A stretch of 64,000 bases of DNA from Ligula intestinalis. Taxonomy: Eukaryota; Platyhelminthes; Cestoda; Diphyllobothriidea; Diphyllobothriidae. Below are positions 1 to 11,490 of this stretch, in pieces. Made by a program: the position numbers and the translations under genes. How positions within the stretch are numbered: the first letter of the stretch is position 1; the number at the start of each line of letters is the position of its first letter. The stretch is from contig JAYGXS010000001.1 of assembly GCA_036362985.1 (NCBI GenBank), positions 15,322,487 through 15,386,486 of the forward strand, in the 5' to 3' direction. Under the pieces are notes generated by a model that had not been told where the DNA came from, did not search any database, and saw only the letters and a program-made list of their open reading frames with translations.

Positions 1-837
1 TTTTACATGACCATGAAGCAAGTTGAGGTGATCTGCTATTGGTGTGTGTTTGTATTGCCCGAAGAGTGTGTTGAGTATTGGGGTCCATGCTGCGCCAGTT
101 GAAGGGGGCGCGTTTGAGTGGCCCTTGAAAAACCGTGAATAGTTGGGTACGAACGTGCGGGTGGATGTCTGTCAAGCGATTTAAGGCCAGCAAGTCGGAA
201 GCAGTCGCCTGTGAAGTTGTATGACGCTGATGCGGCGGGAATTGAACACAGAAGGGGGGGGGGGAAGGCGACAGAATTGTAGGCCATTGGCGCTACAGAC
301 TCTAGCTGCAGCCTGTCTCCAAGCGAACTAAGTCCGTTTCTCAGTGACTGCGTCTACTTCTTGGGGTAATTCTGTCTCAGGTGAACTAGAAAGAATAAAT
401 ATCGACATTTTTCCAGACTAGCAATGCACAGTGACGCGTTATCGGTGTGCTTTCCAGTTCCGAAGGTGGTGGAGAGTTCCGCGTATTACTAGATTACAAT
501 CGTGTTAGGTAATGGGCACTGTTGGCCCAAACGGAGACTTCTGAATCCTTGGAAGCAGTTTGGCTGAGGTGGACGTAATCGGACCTGCCATATGGCAACA
601 TAAGCTTTGCTCTAATTTTGCCACCACCACCACCACCACCTACAACTTCATCATTTACGCGTTCAGGCACGGATTGCTTAAAAGTATCATAATAATATGG
701 GCTAACACCAGAATGCAATAATATGCGAACGATAGTAGTGTAGAAAATATTTATTTTATATTTGGCAATAGCAAATAAAAATGACCATTTTGTCTTCTAG
801 GAACCCGCCTTTACAACTATTGTAAAAAACTAGTTCA

Positions 838-1010
838 ATTATACTATCCACATAGATGAAGAAGAAGGAATGCCTAACACCGGATCACTTTGTTTATTAT
901 TCTGAGTTTTCGGGCTCTTGCGGGAGTCCATCGTCAGAGATAAAAGCATATACGTAAAGCAAGCAACAGTTATAGGGGGCAGGAACCAATGATGCGTTAT
1001 ACGGGTGAGG
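838..1010. repeat. Penelope-like terminal-region fragment
   Basis: The stretch around 898-950 (TTCTGAGTTTTCGGGCTCTT and onward) is a diverged copy of the outer arm of the large inverted repeat at 33088-34018. It has the same order of blocks, including GGGAGTCCATCGTCAGAGAT. It is a solo terminal fragment with no coding part. Confidence 0.5.
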
Positions 1011-1286
1011 AGGGAATTCATTCATCAGCAGTTTCGGCCGTGCTAATATGCCTGCAAAAAGCTATGTATACCGGCCCCAGCTCGATCAATCGATTGATTT
1101 CCTGAGTTCTCATTCGAGGTCCAGGCTTCGATCAATTCTCGGCCTGCCTTTTCGCTGGTGTGGGCAATTATCTTCGCAGCTGTGAAGTTAAACTCGTGAT
1201 GCGGTGTTCGACCATCCTTTTTCTTTATCTATGCAGGTACCTGGAACGCGAGCGTTCTTTCATGCGTGAACTATCCACATAGGATA

Positions 1287-1359
1287 TACAGTAGGCGCCG
1301 CTTATTAAGCCCAATTTGGTCTGGGCCCGAGGTGGGCTTAATAACCGGCGACTGCTGTA
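1287..1359. mobile_element. 73-bp terminal-inverted-repeat element (hairpin)
   Basis: The two ends are near-perfect inverted repeats. TACAGTAGGCGCCGCTTATT with AAGCCCA on the left is mirrored by TGGGCTTAATAACCGGCGAC and TGCTGTA on the right, and TA stands at both edges. CAGTA-type ends with TA targets are typical of pogo-like Tc1/mariner elements. The loop is only about 20 nt, so this is a minimal non-autonomous copy. Confidence 0.65.
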
Positions 1360-1596
1360 CTTAGCTAAAACAATAATATGGTATGAATAAATTAGCTTTT
1401 TATTAGTTGTAAGGTCTGGCTCCCGTTAAATGTTTTTCACCGAACATACTATCTCCACATGCGAAAAGAAAAACTCTCATTTTTACCCCGGCTCTCGTAA
1501 ATCATTGGTGCAACCTGTAAACTATCCTTGTCCGTGTCCACCATAGATGCGGAGGACTTCCAATTAATCTGCTGTTCTTTTTTTACTCTGCGCCAG

Positions 1597-1910
1597 ACTG
1601 CTATGAGTGTCAGCGCATGTTCCTCGGTACCTGCAAACGTCATCCGAGCCTGTGGGTCGAGAGCACGGTCGTGGATGACTGCGATGCCACCGCCAAGGGT
1701 AACGCCGACTGTTGCACCTGCTTGCCTGACAGAATCGCTCACGCGAAGAAGACCATTCCCAGTGACTATGTGTCCGTACGTGCGTCAGGTGTCCAGCCGG
1801 CGGGACTGGGTGTTTGGACAGAGCAAGAGATACCCCTGGGTGCCACATTTGGACCCTACATTGGTGAAGTCGTGCACCTTAATTCCTTGACTCCAGATGA
1901 GCTGGACGTT
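1597..1910 (+). CDS. prdm9-like: PR/SET exon 1: pre-SET zinc knuckle and N-terminal half of the PR/SET domain
   Basis: This 314-nt internal exon lies between a pyrimidine tract ending CAG at 1594-1596 and the donor GTAAGT at 1911. It enters in phase 1 and leaves in phase 0. The product begins with a Cys/His cluster (CYECQRMFLGTCKRH) that matches the pre-SET knuckle of PRDM9, YCEMCQNFF...C..H. It then runs into PAGLGVWTEQEIPLGATFGP and YIGEV, the SAM-side start of a PR/SET domain; PRDM9 has [24 protein letters not shown]. The ATG at 1617 is internal to the exon and need not be a start codon. An extra DCCTC cluster sits between knuckle and SET. The pre-SET knuckle points to the PRDM9/7/11 branch rather than other PRDMs. 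Confidence 0.88.
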
Positions 1911-2040
1911 GTAAGTTTGGGCAAACCATTAATCCTCGCTTGTTTGATGTTTGCTGATTATGGGGTTGATAATTTAGCAAAAAGGCGCTTTACAAAAAAT
2001 ATGTACGCGTGATTGCTGGAGCAGTACATGCACATGTACC

Positions 2041-2910
2041 TCACGTATTATGAGTTACCTCAGCGACCATCTCGCCACGCACAAACGCAGTTGCGTACGA
2101 ACTCTATATCGCCGCGTAGAAACCCACTGCAGCGAACCAGCCGACAAGAAGGCCGGAGTCAAGTATCTGCGGGAACTTTTCACACTAAATGGTTATCCTG
2201 GCGCATTCGTCGAAAAATGCAGGCGAGGAGCCGAACAAAGAACGGGAAGACCAGAACCGACACGCTGGCGAGCAATACCCTATACTGTTGGTGTATCCAA
2301 AGAATTCGCTCGACTGGTCAGCGAATTTGGGATTGGCGTCGTTCATAGGCCGGCAGCAACAATACGCAGACAAATTATGCGGCATAAAGATCCAGTACCC
2401 ATTAACCAAAAGTCCGTAGTCATCTACCGCATCGATTGCCTTTATGGTCAAGCAAATTATGTTGGTGAAACTGGCAAGCGGGTTCTCGCGAGAATGCACT
2501 AGCACGAACTCGCCGTTGGACGGAATGACAAGCTTTCTTTGGTAGACGCTCACGCATCCATGCGAGGGCACGGTTTCGATTTCGAACACGTGCGAATACT
2601 GGGTCAGTCGGACGACCGAATCTCACGCCTCTTGCAGGAGGCATGGCACTCGCACGAGGACTCTATCAATAAGCATATCGATCTCCCAGATGCCTATCTT
2701 GCGTTGTGCGAACAATGCCAGGGCTAAAAGTCACTCGCGGCGGAGCGAACAATGGGAAATCAAGGTCACCCACGGCAGAGCTGACTTAAGCACACAGAGA
2801 ACTGTACGTTTTCATACCTTGACAATGGCCTCGAGTGAAAGTCCGAAACGGCGGGCAAATATAATACTGGTCCCAGAGAACGTCTTCCTGCCTTCTACAT
2901 ATACCGTAGA
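2041..2910 (+). mobile_element. Penelope-like element, 3' part with GIY-YIG endonuclease
   Basis: The frame from 2050 to 2727 is open except for one TAG at 2500-2502. It encodes the end of the reverse transcriptase (LSDHLATHKRSC, YPGAFVEKC, VVHRPAATIRRQ). A GIY-YIG endonuclease follows (VVIYRIDCLYGQANYVGETG) and then the usual C-terminal tail (LLQEAWHSHEDSINKHIDLP). The TAG replaces the Gln/Glu codon before the His-Glu pair of the endonuclease. Terminal sequence follows to about 2910. The 5' part is missing, so the copy is dead, but it is well preserved. It is an insertion in intron 1 of the host gene. Confidence 0.85.
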
Positions 2911-3370
2911 TTGTATATCTGATAAAATGTGGCGATCGAAACTTAAGTGGGGGAGGATTAAACACACATTTGAGGTTGTTTATTGGGCTGACGTGAGGCG
3001 CAAAATGTTATCTATTGAAAACGATTCAGTTCATATCAGTATGTGTTGTTTGACTATCGATTTCGATTAGGTCCACCATGTTCTCAAGAACAGGGACGGT
3101 TATGGTAGATAAGGAAGAGCTTACAGTGAAATAGCCGCACAACTGTCTATCTTACTCTAACCCTTCTCCGCTTTACTCGGCGACAAGAGCGAAGTCGAGA
3201 TGACCGAGCGGGAATCGGGCAATAGGGGGAGCAAATAGAGGCAAAATTGGGCCATATACAACGTTTGTTGATATCCAAGGAATTTCCTACACTATTAAAC
3301 GATGCGGACACAAAACTTCTTGTTTAGGCTTGTTGTACTATAAAAGAGCATTATTAAAAACCAGAAACCT
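2880..3370. repeat. Interspersed repeat, copy 1
   Basis: Blocks such as GTTTGTTGATATCC(A/G)AGGAA and ACTATAAAAGAGCATT recur in the same order and orientation at about 39430-39735. Coding capacity is not evident. It directly follows the Penelope-like terminal sequence here but stands alone at 39.4 kb, so it is probably a separate family. Confidence 0.6.
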
Positions 3371-3499
3371 TTTTTTTAAAATTCAAATGTTCACAGAACG
3401 AACAATTTTGTTTGACGTTCATGTAATTGTGGTGGGTGCACATATGAGATAATGCATTTGTGTTGGGAACAGAAGAGCGGAGTCATTTTCCAACATTTT

Positions 3500-5820
3500 T
3501 CTTGCAAATCTGTAACGTTTTTCGCAAAAATCAAGTGAAACTCGGGTTCACTTAGTCAAGCGTATGTCAAAAGATGTAGAACCAAAGAGACAACCGGAAG
3601 GTTTTTGTAAAATCATCTTCTATTACGAATTTTAACTATTGGGGTATTTGATATCAGCCGTACGTTACACAGCATATGTGTCCGAAAATTTTCCAAAAGG
3701 ATTTTTTTAAACGTAATTCTACTTGTGCTGCCTTATTCACTCGTTTTTTTGCACGAACACACTACCTATACATTTAAAAGTTACGTTTTCTTAGTGGATG
3801 TGATTTTCCACCTTTTCTTACTTTTCTGTTTTTCTTAAAAAAACACCTTGGCTCTGACTATGTCTTCTTTTTCAGTAGGACGTTTACTTTTATACATTAG
3901 GAACGTAGCTTGGGCTATTTCAGCGTTTCAGGGATTTTCTTTTAAAAATCCCTGGATTTCATCAGTTATAACAATTACTGTCTTAGTTTGAGCTTTCTGT
4001 CCCCTACAGGAGACCATCATCTGATAACGTGAGAACGCAACAACAACTAATGAGCGTGACCTTGGCAGGCAACCTAAGGGGTAAGAGGGTGGGCTGGGTT
4101 CATGTCGTCTGGGTACCGCCTCTTGGTCGCGTGAGCGCAGCGCTTGATAGAAGTGGGAGCGTTCGCATCATTAGACGCGTGCTCGCAAAGTCAAGCTCGT
4201 GGCTTTCCTTCTGGGTGTGAGTAACGACCCGAGACAGTTGTTCTTCCCGCCAAACTGCTTGTATGCGCTCGGTTATTCGCGAGTTAAGTCGTCTTCGGCG
4301 TTCGGTCTGGCCTGTACAAGGGCGAGGATAATCACCGCAGGGGAGTTCATAAACTGCAGCAGGTTGCTCACCCGCGTCCAGACGATGGCGCAATGTCAGA
4401 GTTGTGTCGGCACTCGGCCTTTTCTTTTCCTGTGGGCGTGTACAGCTTTCGTAGCATTAATTCCCTGCCAGTTGGCCTCGAAGATGCCGTGGCTGTCGTA
4501 CTCTTTCCTCTAGCCCACTGTGCTGTGTTTTTATCCTTGGAAGAAAGCTTTTGCGTTAAGTCTTGCGTTTGGGCATTTAGTACAACTCTGCGTTCTGCCA
4601 AAAAAGAGTTTTTCACTTTCCAAGCCAGAACATATGAGCAGATCACCGAAAAGCCGATCGATCTCCAATAGCGGGCCTAGTTGCTGAATTAACATCTCGT
4701 GTGCTCGAAAAGGTCGCTGTCAGTCACTGTAAACATGCCTTTTGGTGCCGATAAGCAGCAAACACTTTGAAAGCAACAGACTATAAACCTTCCGAAACCT
4801 GCTTAACTGTATCTTACCAGACATCCACTTCCCAAGGTATAAAAAGAATGCCAGACGGTCGCCCTTTTTCTTGACGTTCTCGTCACACGCAGACCCAAAA
4901 TGGAACTCACCACATAATTTTGTAGAACGGCGACTGGTAGAACACGGGTGCTCAGCTGCCATAGCAACTGCTCAATGACCCATAAACGTGGCTGTTTTCG
5001 GGCGTTCCTCCCAAGGGTAAAACTGCATTGGATTTTGCCTGGGAAATATTTACGAAAGCTACGAAATCTTTAGCGATGAATGGCTACTTAACCGGCTTTA
5101 TCTACCACCGCCGCGGTACACGCCCATAGGAAACAAACAGAGGAGTGCTGCCAACACTCCGACACTGGCTGCGTTGTAAAAAGATTTAACCGGAAGCCGC
5201 GAACGTACCCTAAAAGAATTCAGTACGAGTATCACCTATCGTCCGACAGCTACCATGCGCACTAGGATCATGCAAATGAAGAGCCGACTGGAGGCACGTA
5301 TGCATTCAGACGTGGATTATCAAAATATCATGTCGTTAATATCCTCGCTCTTACACGGGCCAGACGGGACGATGACGGCGACTTAGTCCGCGAAAAGGCG
5401 AGCACAATCGGGCTGTTTGAGTAGGCAACTCACCGTCTCCAGTCGCTTCTCACATCCTGCAGGAAGGCCAAGAATTCAACTTTACGAACACGTGGCTAAT
5501 GGTGCGAACCAAGCGTGAGAACAGCTGTGCACCACGCTTGCGCGACTAAAAGGGGCGGCCCACATTCCAGCCAAGGAGGCACGCGCCGTGAGACGGCGTG
5601 AATCCACCCCTATCAAGAATGCCAGCTCCTGTCAACCTCCCTTGTTTGATTGCAAAAGTTGCTCATTTGTTTTTGCATCCTCACGATTTCAGGCTATGGC
5701 CTCCTATGTGGGTCCGTAAGCAATAGGTTATATTTTACTTTGTTAAAATCTGTCAACTTGTATATTATATCCACCGCTAGCGTTCATATCGCACACCACC
5801 AGGCCTAATCTGACGATTTA
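3500..5820. other. Intron stretch without a recognised feature
   Basis: I see no exon with PRDM or finger similarity and no repeat family that I can tie to other copies in the window. The short open frames at 4.0-5.0 kb lack motifs and overlap on opposite strands. Confidence 0.4.
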
Positions 5821-5823
5821 TAG

Positions 5824-6207
5824 ATGCCTGCACTCTTCCCCTCCTTCTTGACTGCTCTCCAGTTATTTTTTCAGCTTTACTTAAAAAAAAAACTGGTCAT
5901 TCTTAAACGTATCCTCCGAATGCTCTCTTCGGCTGCCGGTGTTTCCTATACCTTTTTAGCTGACATTATAATACAGCGGCACTTTAAAACGACAAAGCGA
6001 TTTGCTGATCGTATATTTAGTGAGGTCGCTCACCTTCTCCACTCTGAACTAATGGCTGCGAAGTCTTCCCATACTATGCGCCGAAACTTCCGTCATAGGT
6101 CTTGCCGTACATCGGCATGTCGGCACTCTGTACTCCCGTTCCTAGCACGCTACCTCATGTGTGAAGAAACGATAATTGGCAAGTTAAAAGCCGACCTGTC
6201 TCCATGA
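5824..6207 (+). mobile_element. CR1-like LINE, C-terminal tail fragment
   Basis: The open frame reads ADIIIQRHFKTTKRFADRIF, then HLLHSELMAAKSS and SVLPFLARYL. This pattern resembles the C-terminal end of CR1/jockey-type reverse transcriptases: a short helix, HPL-type motif, then an Arg-rich stretch and NSF(V/I)P-type end. A related copy lies inverted at 29165-29470. No RT domain remains. Confidence 0.55.
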
Positions 6208-6362
6208 CATATGTGGATATCGTGCAAACCTTTAACCTTGAATATTCTGTGACATTTTACCATGACTTTTTTCTTACCTTATCCCTGCTCTCCGTAAATG
6301 GAGCCATTTTTTGCTGAAAGTTTTGGATGCTACCTTCAAAATATAGCTTTCTCTCTCGCTCA

Positions 6363-7341
6363 TACAGTACGGCGACTGCTGCAAACAAATGCTGCAATTT
6401 GCGAAAGACTGGTCATCACTCACAAACCAACATCAAGTAGGATTGCAATACTGATTGTAGTGCAGTTTAATCGCATGTCTATTCAGTCACGCCAGGATGC
6501 CTGCTCTGTAACAAGCTTCTTTTTGACCGCTTATAAAATGCAGATTCTGTAAAAAATGGCTACTTAAATAGTACGCCTTTTGAGCATGAATTTTCACCGT
6601 CTGTATAACTTAAGATATATTTTATAGAAGACATGCATGAACCTATTTTGCCTTGTACTTTTTTGGTAGGACATTACGTCTCCTTTCAGTTTTATACTTG
6701 AGGAAAGGGAATCCTTAAGTTTTAGAAAGAATTCTTCTTATGCGATTTTTTACGACCGTGAGGTGTTCATTCATACTAAATAGTATCCATCAATTGATTA
6801 ATGCTGCCGATAGTATGTATAGCATGCTCTCCATATCTTTTGCAAACTGTTATGAGAACTTTGCGACTTCTTGCTCAAACCGTGGGCAAACGCGATTTTT
6901 TTACTGAAGCAGAGGGTACACAGCATGCTGTTTGGAAACCCTGAATTCAGGTGTTGCAGTCGATTAATTTCAGAATTACTCGACAATTTTAAATCCGAAA
7001 GATACCCTTTCTTTAAGTAGAAAATTTAAGGAAGGCGTAGTATACTACCAAAGGAGTACAAGAAGAAATCTGTCCGTGCATATCTTCCATATAATATATT
7101 TGAATTCACACAGGCAGTCCTAATCCATGGTCAAAAGGTGTACTTTTTTGGCAGCTATTTTTTTCAGAATCGACATTTTCTAAGCGGTCATAAAGAGGCT
7201 CATTAAGGAGCCGGCATCCTGGCGTGAATGAAAAGACTTGCTTGATAATAAGTATCGTGGCCCTACTTAATGTTGCTCTGCAAGTGATTACCAGTCTTTT
7301 GCAAATTGCGCCATTTTGCTTGCAGCACTTGCCATGCTATA
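6363..7341. mobile_element. TIR element of the TACAGTA family, copy 1 (about 0.98 kb)
   Basis: Left end TACAGTACGGCGACTGCTGC, continuing to about 6413, is the inverse of the right end that finishes ACTTGCCATGCTATA at 7341. A second inverted pair lies inside: TTCAGTCACGCCAGGATGCC at about 6481, against GGCATCCTGGCGTGAATG at about 7213. TA flanks both edges. No transposase frame is visible, so it is non-autonomous. It shares internal blocks with copies at 47.2, 51.2, 58.5 and 61 kb. Confidence 0.7.
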
Positions 7342-7895
7342 TATATAATCCCAGTGATCGCACATTCGTCTTCTGTGTATGGAACACTTGTTAGGCACAT
7401 ATTCAATTTTATCCATAAAGGTTTTATTTCACAATAAATAACATAAGCAATCAGAGCACTGAACTCGAGAATCGTAGCTGATGAAAGAAGAAGTTACCTA
7501 GGGCGCATTGAGAGTGCACCAACCAGTGATCGCTTTTATCGTCAGTCAATAAAGTATGACGGGAGAGAGAGAGAGAGAGTAGTGCCCGTGACTGGGCTGT
7601 GTTTACGTAGCCTAACTCAAAGTGGTATCGTGGCGTTGTGACACTGTACGTTCTTGGCTAGTATATGGCACGCGCCACCCAGCCGCGTGTGTGTAACAGG
7701 CATTAGCGGGATGAGGAATACATCAATGTGTCTGTTAATAGAATTGGAATCAGACACCCAGGTTTCCAACAGTTCATGCCTACCTCCTTCGTCCTGCTGG
7801 CTCGCGCCACTATCCGTGTGCCTGGGTCTGCGTCCCCGTAGCGTGAGCAGTGTTGATCCAAACAATGCCTGATTCTTATTGATGAACATTAATCT
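7341..7895. other. Intron stretch with a short GA run only
   Basis: A (GA)n run at 7562-7579 is the only structured feature. The overlapping open frames on both strands at 7617-7901 have no recognisable motif. Confidence 0.4.
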
Positions 7896-8345
7896 GATCA
7901 CTAACGGAACTCTTCTGTCTCGCTCTACCTTGGGTATCGACAGAGGCCCGGATAGCCGTAGCAGCTGGTAGTGTAGGCAAAGAATAGGGAGACTGGAAAG
8001 GTCATTTTTAGCTTATTAGCCGTCATCAGCCAGTCACACCCAGACCCAAGTGGCGTCCTATCCGAGCCTCGAACTCGCGACCTCTTTGATCAGAGTCGAA
8101 TGCCTTGACCATTGAGCCACGAGCTCGCTGTCTTGCCGGGTTAGATCGAGGGATATTGACACTCATTAATGAACGTTCACCCGACCGCTAAGGGACCTTA
8201 TCTGTCCCGCTCTGCCTTGGGCCTTGCCAGAGGTCTTGATAGCCTTAACAGCAGGAAGTATAGCTAGATAGTGTTACCGGCAAAGACATGGAAGGCTGAA
8301 CTGACCATTTCTGGCTTATTAGCCATCGTCGGCCAGTCATGCCCA
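7895..8345 (-). repeat. Two tandem copies of a tRNA-derived SINE-like repeat
   Basis: Blocks recur twice about 270 bp apart, for example GGCTTATTAGCC and CCCAAGTGGCGTCC. The first copy includes a tRNA-like head on the minus strand (about 8060-8125, with GTTCGAGGCTCGG as B-box-like and GTGGCTCAATGGTCAAGGC as A-box-like). The second copy lacks the head. A related piece is seen near 44930-44990. Confidence 0.55.
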
Positions 8346-9303
8346 AACCCAAGTGGCGTCCCACCCGAGCGTCGGGGTAGTGTTGGTTGACTTTCTATAC
8401 ACCTACACCATCGTTTCTTAGTGTGAAAGAACGCCAAGGAGGCGCAACCGTTCTTCAATCTTTTTTGCTATATGAATCTATTGTGTGGAAAGCTTTGGTT
8501 AAACAGACCCTAAAAGCCGGGCATCTTGTCCTTCTCATTTGAAGAGAATACGTGGTTCACATGTCGGCGCCAAAACGCAGATTGATATGGATTGAAAGTG
8601 ACCTTATCCAGCTCTGGTAGGACTAATTATACAACAACATTCAGCATAATGCAAAGAGTCGTATTCGATTTTTGACTTTTACGGCCCCCCGCCCCTCGTT
8701 TTGTCATATTTTCATCGGAACCGTTTTCCTAGAACATCGCACACCGGGTCTCCTGGGAAAGCTATTAATAGAGTGACCATGTTGACTGATCGGACCGCTT
8801 TTCTCCGGATGGTGGTGAAGAATTTGGAAACTGAATTGATAGATATTCTAGGAGCCCTCTAGAAGGTAATTTATTTTTCGGACCATCTAATTGGTAAGAT
8901 TGTAAGCCGGACTGCTTTACAGTGCAAAGATTTACCAAAGTAGAACTTTGGACTTGTGGGTTTTGGATGATTCATAAACCTAGATAGCGCCCTTTAATTT
9001 CGTTTTTTTATGAAGACGCAGTTAAGATGCACGTAAATCAATATTTTATTCCTCTTTTGTTGTATTTAGACTTCCGGTCGCGGTGTTATTAATTTATTTC
9101 ATGTAATTCGTAGCTGAGGGTTGCAAAATAATTTCATCCCGTCGTCTGCCATGTTCAGTCGGATTGAACTTTTTTGTTGTTGAAAACTAGCCACTTGTTT
9201 TGTTTTGTAAAGATTAAAAAAACATGTGAATAATCCTTTTCGACAAACATATCACGTTCAATGACCTTATTGTATTGTCACATACACGTTCTTCCATTTT
9301 AAG
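8346..9303. other. Intron sequence just upstream of PR/SET exon 2
   Basis: Nothing recognised until the acceptor at 9303. No copies of the window's repeat families are evident. Confidence 0.4.
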
Positions 9304-9405
9304 AGATATCGGGGAGCATATGCCAGGCTCGTTCGAGAGAACGTGATAGGAACAAAAGGTCATATCGTTGATGCTACGAATCCAGTTACCTCGAATTGGT
9401 TAAGG
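9304..9405 (+). CDS. prdm9-like: PR/SET exon 2: central part of the domain (HIVDATNPVTSNWLR)
   Basis: This is a 102-nt, 34-codon exon, phase 0 to phase 0. The acceptor is the pyrimidine-rich stretch ending TTTTAAG at 9303, and the donor is AGG|GTAAGT at 9406. The last residues, HIVDATNPVTSNWLR, match the PR-domain core seen in PRDM proteins (Y/H-x-(I/V)-D-(G/A)-x-(D/N)-x3-(S/A)-N-W-x-R). The first residues (RYRGAYARLVREN) occupy the place of GYSWLITKGRNC in PRDM9. The phase fits exon 1 upstream and exon 3 downstream exactly. It was too short and start-less to show as an open frame. The exact acceptor is the least certain point, since it is AAG rather than CAG. Confidence 0.8.
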
Positions 9406-9719
9406 GTAAGTCTAATGGCTTCTTCCCTGTTATTGCAATGGAATGCTAAACGCCCACTCACTCTAGCTTCATAATAATCCTGGTTGTTGAACCGCCTAGT
9501 TGCCTAAAATTTCGTATTGCTTCCTTCATTCTCACTAAATCCAGAATTGTGGAAATTGTGAAGAAAAACTGGAATTAATGTCTCATTTCTCGTCAGGTGA
9601 TGTTAACTTGAAAAAAATGATTAAAATTTGCCCATACACTTAAAGCGCGTAGGTCCAGCTTACTCTTCCAGGATAATTTTGCGCACCATCTCTCCGCCCA
9701 GTCTTGGATGACAGTTATT

Positions 9720-10230
9720 GTGGACAACTGGAGAGCACTTCCGAGAGCTGCTGGATTCGCCTATACGTCTATCTGCGAACGTAAAGTTATCAGCTGGAAT
9801 TGCATACGATATTGACTGCGAGCCACCTTCGAGCTCAGAATTGGAAACGGCATTGCAAGTCTGCCTGGTCGTTGGCCATTCTCTGGCTGATATCGAAGCG
9901 GAATGACATGTCCATGTGTCCAAATTTTCGCCTCATCAGCCTCATCGATATGGCCACCAAAGTGTTTGTGACGTTCCTTCTCAGTAGATCAAACGCGATG
10001 TACGCACTCATTATAACCAAGGAGAGTTTCATCAAGACTGAGACATTACTGCAAGACAGCATAAACAGTCATGAATTGCCAAGGTTTACTGTGATAGAAT
10101 CTACCACGAACACCCCTGCAGCGTCAAGGCCTCCGGTCCATAGCTTTTTCAGCCAATCACTCATCCAATTGACCGCACGCAGTCAGAACAGTTCTGCCGT
10201 CGACACCGTCAGGTCAGGTCGGGTTTATTA
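9720..10230 (+). mobile_element. RTE-like LINE remnant (reverse transcriptase fragment)
   Basis: The segment CPNFRLISLIDMATKVFVTF resembles the N-YR-(P/G)-ISL-(T/I)-x-(A/M)-x-K-(V/I)-F block of non-LTR reverse transcriptases. A Ser/Pro-rich stretch ahead of it reads EPPSSSELETA. Frames are broken. Similarity is weak and limited to this block. Confidence 0.4.
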
Positions 10231-10400
10231 AGGAAAATATAGGTGAATAACTTTGAACTTTCTATCGGTACAGAGCAGACATGAAATGCATTGGTTCAGC
10301 AGCACATTTCAAAAGAGTGGCGTTGGCAGTAAATGTAACTGGGTAAAAAGAGTCAAAAGTGAAAAAAACTCCTTAGGCATTGTTCGGAAATGCTGGAGGT
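10230..10400. repeat. Interspersed repeat shared with about 20540-20740
   Basis: ATTGGTTCAGCAGCACATTT followed by CAAAAGAG, and further on a GTGAAAAAAA stretch, recur in order near 20540-20740. The latter lies just upstream of finger exon 1. Non-coding. Confidence 0.45.
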
Positions 10401-10654
10401 GAATGCCATTTGAGGGATTTGAAGAAGAAAAACTGTCGCCCGTGGGGGAGGGGGGGGGGGAGAGGGGAGCATATGCAAAATAGGATGGCCTGCAGCTGAG
10501 ACTATTTAAAGCATGTCAGGAGGACCAAATCTTGGTTTCTATCAATATTCTAACATTCCTTGTGTCTTGACTCCTCTGAATCTGTATCCAGCAGTAACGC
10601 ATACGTCAACTCCTAATGATAACAACTATCAATGTAGTATGGTCCTATTAAACA

Positions 10655-10870
10655 ACGCTTCAACCAGAACCAACACGCTGGTGTATCCGAAGAATTCGCT
10701 CGACTGCTCAGCGAATTCGGGATTGACGTCGCTCACAGACGGGAAGTGAAAATCCGCAGGAAGCTTTTGCAACCTAAAGACACAATACCCGACAACTAGA
10801 AATCCGGTGTTATTTACCCAATTGACTGTCTCGGGAGAGAGTGTGTGTATCCGTCGGAGGGGGACGACTG
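10655..10870 (+). mobile_element. Penelope-like element fragment
   Basis: One reading gives SEEFARLLSEFGIDVAHRRE and then IRRKLLQPKD, the RT-endonuclease junction also found at 2.3 and 25.3 kb. A stop and frame breaks follow, and the endonuclease start (SGVIYPIDCLG) is cut short. Confidence 0.65.
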
Positions 10871-11214
10871 CTGCTTTTATCTGACTTCAGGCTGCCGGTC
10901 ATTTGGCCTCCGATTGGTCTGAAACAGTGCACGAAAAAAGGAGAGGGTTTCGCGTGCACATGCAATATAAAGGCGTCAGCGGTTAGGGGGTTTTAACGCG
11001 GCCTTTTGGAATGCGTTCGTCCGGAATGGGGGTGTCACAGTGGCCCTTGCCGCAGTCTCTACTATATCGCCCACAAAGTGTGTTCAGGACAGCCTGGTAC
11101 GACAGATGTGGCTTTTTGTCCGCTTTCCTGTGTTGACCCAAAAAAGGGGGAAACCTGGCGTATTCAAGTGCCACTCAAAACAGTTGTCTCTTGAGGTAGC
11201 GGGAGGCCAATGGC

Positions 11215-11490
11215 ATTGTGGAAAAAAAAGTGATTAAGAGCAAGAAAGCCGAACGGAGAGTGGGGACAGTATTCCAGTGGCGCTTCGCTGGACTCTGTGT
11301 TTGCCCGTCGACATGCGAGTGTGCGGCCAGCATTCGAGGGAGGGGAAGGGGACATGAGCAGGTGGCTCAGAGGACGAGGGATAGTTTTCGTAAGACGGAA
11401 GCAGTCATATCTAGGCCGAACAGGATTTCCGCTGAAGAAGGGACAGGAAGAACTTCAACGTTGTTCAGCCGGACGTAACAGCGAGGCCTG
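11215..11490 (+). mobile_element. RTE-like LINE 3' end fragment
   Basis: The end of this segment (CGAACAGGATTTCCGCTGAA through TTCAACGTTGTTCAGCCGGA) matches the end of the RTE-like copy at about 27290-27355, which reads CGGACTGGACTTTTGCTGGA through TTCAAACTTGTTCAGCCAGA. Only the 3' tail is recognisable. Confidence 0.5.

Larger units (their letters stand above)
1..1596. other. Upstream intron sequence, no coding exon recognised
   Basis: This stretch should be intron or 5' flank of the PRDM-like gene. It holds a (CCA)n run at 621-640, a fragment of Penelope-like terminal sequence at about 838-1010 and a 73-bp inverted-repeat element at 1287-1359. I looked for KRAB, SSXRD or other PRDM9 N-terminal pieces and saw none. 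The small minus-strand open frames carry no recognisable motif. Confidence 0.5.

Noticed and set aside
1..1596. KRAB-like or SSXRD-like exon upstream of exon 1
   Set aside because: I searched by eye in all frames and found no matching segment; such exons, if present, lie outside the window.
1449..1890. Overlapping open frames on both strands across PR/SET exon 1
   Set aside because: Only the + frame that includes 1617-1910 carries the pre-SET and SET motifs; the others are shadows.
1911..2012. Continuation of the exon 1 frame past GTAAGT to a stop at 2012
   Set aside because: The extension (VSLGKPLILACLMFADYG) does not resemble the PR domain, while exon 2 supplies the expected sequence after a consensus donor.
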